Below, in pieces: positions 6,472 through 8,226 of a stretch of 8,226 nt of DNA. This DNA is from Butyricicoccus pullicaecorum (GTDB lineage Bacteria; Bacillota; Clostridia; Oscillospirales; Butyricicoccaceae). The position numbers were made by a program, and so were the translations under genes. Below the pieces are notes generated by a model. That model did not search any database and was not told the DNA's origin. It saw nothing but the letters and a program-made list of their open reading frames with translations. Numbering within the stretch: position 1 is the first letter of the stretch; every line of letters begins with the position of its first letter. The stretch is taken from the NCBI GenBank assembly GCA_018366195.1, contig JAGZIN010000035.1, positions 1-8,226 on the forward strand, written 5' to 3'.

Positions 6472-6567
6472 TCAAATGCTCTCGTCCCTTTCATAGTCCG
6501 CTTTGACTGCCTGCTTCTGTTCTTTGGAGCAGCAGTTGTTTTCTTCCTCATTACGCTTGTGAGCGAT
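6472..6567 (-). CDS. Possible 31-codon gene with an ATC start, unknown function
   Basis: On the minus strand a perfect AAGGAGG (6583-6577) stands in the gap after the lipoprotein gene. Nine bases further on, at the ideal distance, is not ATG but ATC (6567-6565). From there 31 codons are open to TGA at 6472: first residues AHKRNEEENNCCSKEQKQ, end DYERDESI. The product would be small, highly charged and hydrophilic, with a Cys pair. Either initiation uses a rare non-AUG codon, or an ATG has been lost and the gene is silent. A competing frame from ATG 6551 to 6438 gives a very basic 37-residue peptide (starts MRKKTTAAPK, 13 Lys/Arg), but its distance of 25 bases from the ribosome site is too long. 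I do not recognise either peptide. Confidence 0.3.
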   Translation of the reverse strand: MAHKRNEEENNCCSKEQKQAVKADYERDESI

Positions 6568-6650
6568 TTCGGATATCCTCCTTTCACTGAACAGACAAAG
6601 GGCGGTTCTCCTTTGTGCAAACAGGCTGGTAAACTGGAAATGATTGGACT

Positions 6651-7079
6651 TTAATACCCCCAAGCCATCAATTTCCATTCTCCACCTTCACTGCGAGCCA
6701 GCCACCAAGACCACGTATATTCTTCATCAGGCTCCCAAGCTCCGCCACCTTTTTTCGGAGAGCGAAAACTGCTGTCAAACATCATACATTGTGTAAAGAC
6801 TTGAGTATGCTCATCAGCGCTCCGCAAGTCATTCAGCCATGCAATATTTTCTTCATCGGTACAAACCTCATCTGATGCATATGAAAGGCTGTGCAATTCA
6901 CAGCCTTCCATTGATTTGAACGTTTCTTTTATTTTATGGATTGCATCATTCATATCCTTTTCTGTGTAAATATCAGATGTTCCATAATCAATTTTTACAT
7001 TTTTTGTTGCTGAGTTCTCACATCCAACCGCCGAGAATGTCAACAAAAAGCAGATTACAATTGTCATCATTTTCTTCAT
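6651..7079 (-). CDS. Small putative lipoprotein of unknown function
   Basis: This 142-residue protein starts MKKMMTIVICFLLTFSAVGC, a lipoprotein signal peptide with lipobox A-V-G-C and the lipidated Cys at residue 20, so it should be anchored on the outer face of the cell membrane. The mature part begins with a short polar linker, then DYGTSDIYTEKDMNDAI and a helix, a middle part with several Cys (60, 73, 98), and a tryptophan-rich end, YTWSWWLARSEGGEWKLMAW. Similar small lipoproteins with an IDYGxSxIYT start and a WSWWLxR end seem to occur in gut Clostridia, as far as I can recall, but I know of no established function. I chose the ATG at 7079 because GAGG lies just upstream at a normal distance and the signal peptide begins there; an in-frame ATG at 7097 is less likely. 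The region is more AT-rich than the neighbouring metabolic genes. Confidence 0.8.
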   Translation of the reverse strand: MKKMMTIVICFLLTFSAVGCENSATKNVKIDYGTSDIYTEKDMNDAIHKIKETFKSMEGCELHSLSYASDEVCTDEENIAWLNDLRSADEHTQVFTQCMMFDSSFRSPKKGGGAWEPDEEYTWSWWLARSEGGEWKLMAWGY

Positions 7080-7173
7080 CGTCTTTCCTCTTTCCATTCT
7101 GATGTATCTTTTTTCTCACTTTACCACAGTTCCCCGCTTTGTTTCATGCACAATGAAATTGATGGGGTTCGTG

Positions 7174-7207
7174 CTGAGCAGTCCGAAACAGAGAGTCATT
7201 TGCTCAG
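7174..7207. repeat. Inverted repeat in the divergent intergenic region
   Basis: CTGAGCA (7174-7180) and TGCTCAG (7201-7207) form a 7-bp inverted repeat with a 20-base loop between the divergent lipoprotein and membrane-protein genes. It could be a regulatory site or a chance match. The plus-strand promoter starts four bases after it. No clear minus-strand promoter for the lipoprotein was found; TAAAGT near 7118-7123 is a weak -10 candidate. Confidence 0.3.
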
Positions 7208-7210
7208 AAC

Positions 7211-7239
7211 TTGACTTCTCTCGGCTGCCATGATATTCT
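7211..7239 (+). promoter_or_regulatory. Promoter candidate for the membrane-anchored gene
   Basis: TTGACT (7211-7216) and TATTCT (7234-7239) are 17 bases apart on the plus strand. Transcription would start near 7246, leaving a leader of about 75 bases before the ATG at 7321. Confidence 0.5.
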
Positions 7240-7320
7240 CTAGCTATCATCTTACTCCAGTCTTTCATATATAGCAATCATTTTTGTATACGATTTCATA
7301 CCAAGGAGTGACTTGCCGCT

Positions 7321-7762
7321 ATGAAAAAAGTATGGAAAAAACTGCTGCAATTTATAATAAATATTATTCTGTCCATTGTTCTTTTGATTGCGGTTGGTTT
7401 TATTTTTGGTATTTTTGTGACAAAAGAGCAGATTGTTCAAAACGCATGTCAATGGGGGGGCATCTATATCAAACGGCTCTGAGATTCATATTGTGGATTC
7501 CCGTGATTATGACAGTTATTATTTCATATTGGGAACATACAACGACCATGGTGCATACTTGTCATCTTATAAAAAGTTATATGGAATCCTCCCTTTATAT
7601 GAACGTGATATTATTGCTGCAAATCAGGACGACGACTTAACCGGTATCGGAGTTCCACTGCATGGAAGATATATTGACCTGCTGATTGCTCCTCCATATA
7701 CCGATATATTGATTCGATCTGAAAACGGAGTTCTTTGTCCTGCTCCAGAGACAATGTATTGA
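7321..7762 (+). pseudogene. Small membrane-anchored protein, frame split at a G7 run
   Basis: The ATG at 7321 follows AAGGAG (7303-7308), a rather long 12-base gap. It opens MKKVWKKLLQFIINIILSIV and LLIAVGFIFGIFVTKEQ, a basic start plus one membrane segment (residues about 9-33), and stops at TGA 7480-7482 after 53 codons. The next phase is open from about 7433 to TGA 7760-7762 and reads ASISNGSEIHIVDSRDYDSY, then GTYNDHGAYLSSYKKLYG, ending GVLCPAPETMY. Removing one G from the seven at 7454-7460 joins both into a single 146-residue protein with an N-terminal anchor and an extracytoplasmic domain. The promoter and terminator flank the joined frame, which supports one gene. I do not recognise the family. 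As sequenced it makes a 53-residue membrane peptide unless ribosomes or polymerase slip. A sequencing error at the homopolymer, a real mutation and a slippage switch are all possible. Confidence 0.7.
7454..7460 (+). repeat. Run of seven G at the frameshift point
   Basis: Seven consecutive G lie exactly where the reading phase must change by one base. Such runs are prone to replication slippage and also to base-count errors in sequencing. Six G would restore the 146-residue frame. Confidence 0.9.
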
Positions 7763-7808
7763 AAAAAGCCCAATTCGGTTTTGTACTGAATTGGGCTTTT
7801 TATATTTT
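7763..7808 (+). terminator. Terminator of the frameshifted membrane-protein gene
   Basis: AAAAAGCCCAATTC (7763-7776) pairs perfectly with 7788-7801 and is followed by more T-rich sequence up to 7808. It begins directly after the stop codon at 7760-7762. Confidence 0.9.
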
Positions 7809-7840
7809 TCCCATGCCACCGCCAACTTGATTCTGGCACA

Positions 7841-7877
7841 AAAAGGTAGGTACATGTTTTTCATGTACCTACCTTTT
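7841..7877. terminator. Terminator downstream of etfA
   Basis: AAAAGGTAGGTACATG (7841-7856) pairs perfectly with 7862-7877 around a T5 loop. On the minus strand it lies about 45 bases after the etfA stop and ends in a short T-run, so it closes the etfA transcript. The flanking A and T runs also make it usable from the other side. Confidence 0.8.
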
Positions 7878-7919
7878 GTTTACACCTTTCCCGTTTATAT
7901 GGAGGTGTTTTAATCTCTC

Positions 7920-8226
7920 TTACTTATTCGCCTTTGCAGTGCGGATTGCCTCGATCATCATCGGTACAACCTTGAACAGGTCGCCGCAGATGCCGTAATC
8001 AGCAACGTCAAAGATTGGAGCGGTATCGCTCTTATTGACAGCGATGATGCACTCAGAATCCTGCATACCAGCCTTGTGCTGGATTGCACCAGAGATACCC
8101 AGCGCAATGTACAACTTCGGATGCACGGTCTTACCGGTCTGACCAACCTGATGGTCAACGGTCAGCCAGCCTGCATCGGTTGCAGCACGGGAACCGCCTA
8201 CAACGCCGCCATTGAACTCTGCTGCA
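7920..8226 (-). CDS. etfA: Electron transfer flavoprotein subunit alpha, C-terminal part
   Basis: The last 101 residues of EtfA are visible and the gene continues past the window edge. The segment is the FAD-binding domain: VVGGSRAATDAGW, then DHQVGQTGKTVHPKLYIALG, SGAIQHKAGMQDSECIIAVN, and API-DVADYGICGDLF near the end. SRA, QTG and SGAIQH are the residues that hold FAD in this family. EtfA pairs with EtfB and carries electrons between acyl-CoA dehydrogenases and other carriers; in butyrate-forming Clostridia an EtfAB-Bcd complex reduces crotonyl-CoA and ferredoxin with NADH by electron bifurcation. Whether bcd and etfB lie upstream cannot be seen here. The stop at 7920-7922 is followed by the hairpin at 7841-7877, so etfA is the last gene of its unit. 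Confidence 0.95.
   Translation of the reverse strand, partial: AAEFNGGVVGGSRAATDAGWLTVDHQVGQTGKTVHPKLYIALGISGAIQHKAGMQDSECIIAVNKSDTAPIFDVADYGICGDLFKVVPMMIEAIRTAKANK

Noticed and set aside
6185..6475. N-terminal extension of pgl by 97 codons
   Set aside because: The extension crosses the consensus promoter at 6209-6237, has no homology to the family and ignores the GGGAGGG site before 6184.
5977..6654. 225-codon open frame on the plus strand
   Set aside because: It runs antisense to pgl and across the pgl promoter and the 6411-6438 terminator, and its composition looks like translated antisense.
7116..7199. 27-codon minus-strand frame upstream of the lipoprotein
   Set aside because: There is no Shine-Dalgarno site before its ATG and no promoter at the right distance; it overlaps the inverted repeat at 7174-7207 and is probably just leader or promoter sequence.

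Overview
The window looks like chromosomal DNA from an anaerobic, probably endospore-forming Clostridia-type Firmicute. Four things suggest this: a CotJC-like (spore coat, manganese-catalase family) reading frame, strong AAGGAGG-type ribosome binding sites, intrinsic terminators at most gene ends, and the C-terminal part of an electron transfer flavoprotein alpha subunit, typical of butyrate/acyl-CoA metabolism. The metabolic genes look moderately GC-rich and the accessory stretches AT-rich. A butyrate-producing Oscillospirales-like gut lineage is a reasonable inference, but no rRNA is present to settle it.

Layout. (1) 1-538: a CotJC-like gene that lacks its N-terminal third and any ribosome binding site. 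(2) 620-1163: a self-contained unit with a consensus promoter, a palindrome over the -10 box, a NifX-family (dinitrogenase Fe-Mo cofactor domain) protein with a His/Cys-rich tail, and a perfect hairpin terminator. (3) 1167-1307: a possible 26-codon gene on the minus strand that uses the same terminator from the other side. (4) 1358-1989: a HicAB toxin-antitoxin locus with promoter and operator, in which hicA is broken by two frameshifts and hicB is intact. (5) 2145-6237, minus strand: the complete oxidative pentose phosphate branch in the order pgl, gnd, zwf. It runs from a good promoter at 6209-6237 to a bidirectional terminator at 2145-2182, and gnd and zwf overlap. Zwf makes 6-phosphoglucono-lactone and NADPH, Pgl hydrolyses the lactone, and Gnd decarboxylates 6-phosphogluconate to ribulose 5-phosphate and more NADPH. 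(6) 6411-7079, minus strand: a small lipoprotein, then a short unassigned reading frame and a terminator. (7) 7211-7801, plus strand: a small membrane-anchored protein split by a one-base frameshift at a run of seven G. (8) 7841-8226, minus strand: the 3' end of etfA with its own terminator.

The metabolic genes are ordinary. The unusual points are three damaged genes in 8 kb (cotJC, hicA and the G7 gene), an antitoxin kept without an intact toxin, a possible slippery G7 switch, and two small unassigned reading frames with expression signals. I found no CRISPR array, tRNA, rRNA, transposase or clearly new multigene system.
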